This document shows, piece by piece, positions 5,294-5,338 of a stretch of DNA of 5,338 nucleotides. Position 1 is the stretch's first letter; every line of letters starts with the position of its first letter. Under the pieces are notes generated by a model that was given only the letters and a program-made list of their open reading frames with translations, was not told where the DNA came from and searched no databases. The position numbers were made by a program, and so were the translations under genes. The DNA is from Betaproteobacteria bacterium (lineage in GTDB: Bacteria; Pseudomonadota; Gammaproteobacteria; Burkholderiales; SG8-39), in NCBI GenBank assembly GCA_947467405.1, contig CANIIN010000231.1, positions 1 to 5,338 of the forward strand. The letters are read 5' to 3'.

Positions 5294-5338
5294 TTCTGCA
5301 ACGACCGGCTCGGGTATTCCAGTAACACCGGGCCTGCA

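Larger units (their letters stand above)
4741..5338. other. Gene-free upstream region, low G+C, presumed regulatory
   Basis: These 598 bases contain no convincing gene on either strand. By hand count G+C is 291/598 (about 49%), falling to 45/120 at 5101-5220, whereas sampled coding lines run about 60-67%. Three short frames exist (4755-4973 plus, 5013-5228 plus, 5140-5328 minus). None has a good ribosome binding site, a recognisable domain or a composition like the real genes. The most likely content is the promoter and control sites of the operon, perhaps shared with a divergent gene, possibly its regulator, beyond the right edge. A decayed gene or foreign fragment is an alternative. Confidence 0.6.

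Noticed and set aside
5140..5328. Minus-strand frame of 62 codons
   Set aside because: It has low-complexity Ser/Leu/Arg/Phe content, no ribosome binding site and no recognisable family.
1..5338. Search for tRNA, rRNA, CRISPR repeats, transposase genes and insertion-sequence ends
   Set aside because: No cloverleaf, regularly spaced repeats, transposase-like protein or paired terminal inverted repeats were seen by eye.

Overview
The window looks like a chromosomal segment of a GC-rich proteobacterium, most likely a betaproteobacterium of the order Burkholderiales (Bordetella, Achromobacter, Cupriavidus or a relative). The main pointers are a Bug-type (TctC-like) periplasmic solute receptor, a family greatly expanded in that group, GC-rich coding DNA, and a catabolic gene set typical of those organisms. 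No marker gene is present, so this placement is inference.

All convincing genes lie on the minus strand and read from right to left as one probable operon: a Bug/TTT-type solute-binding protein (4727 to 3765), a LigF-like glutathione S-transferase (about 3688 to 2891), a 746-residue two-domain acyl-CoA dehydrogenase (2785 to 545) and the first 178 codons of an aldo/keto reductase (534, running off the left edge). The junctions are tight (79 nt or less, 105 nt and 10 nt). The last one puts the aldo/keto reductase Shine-Dalgarno on top of the dehydrogenase stop codon.

Taken together, this reads as a small catabolic cassette for an unidentified organic acid. The receptor captures a carboxylate in the periplasm. 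The glutathione transferase may open an ether or thioether bond, displace a leaving group, or detoxify an electrophile. The dehydrogenase introduces a double bond into a CoA thioester, and the aldo/keto reductase handles a carbonyl. No CoA ligase, hydratase, thiolase, TctA/TctB membrane partner or regulator is inside the window, so the substrate and pathway cannot be fixed.

The right-hand 598 bases (4741-5338) contain no convincing gene. By hand count they are about 49% G+C, with a 38% stretch at 5101-5220, against roughly 60-67% in the coding lines I sampled. This is probably the 5' regulatory region of the operon. It holds an imperfect 25-bp inverted repeat, a close 9-bp direct repeat and weak promoter-like hexamers.

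The most notable points are the fused dehydrogenase, whose single composite active site is split between its two halves, and a 26-codon reading frame that bridges the receptor and transferase genes with stop/start overlaps at both ends. I found no clearly new system, RNA gene, CRISPR array or mobile element.
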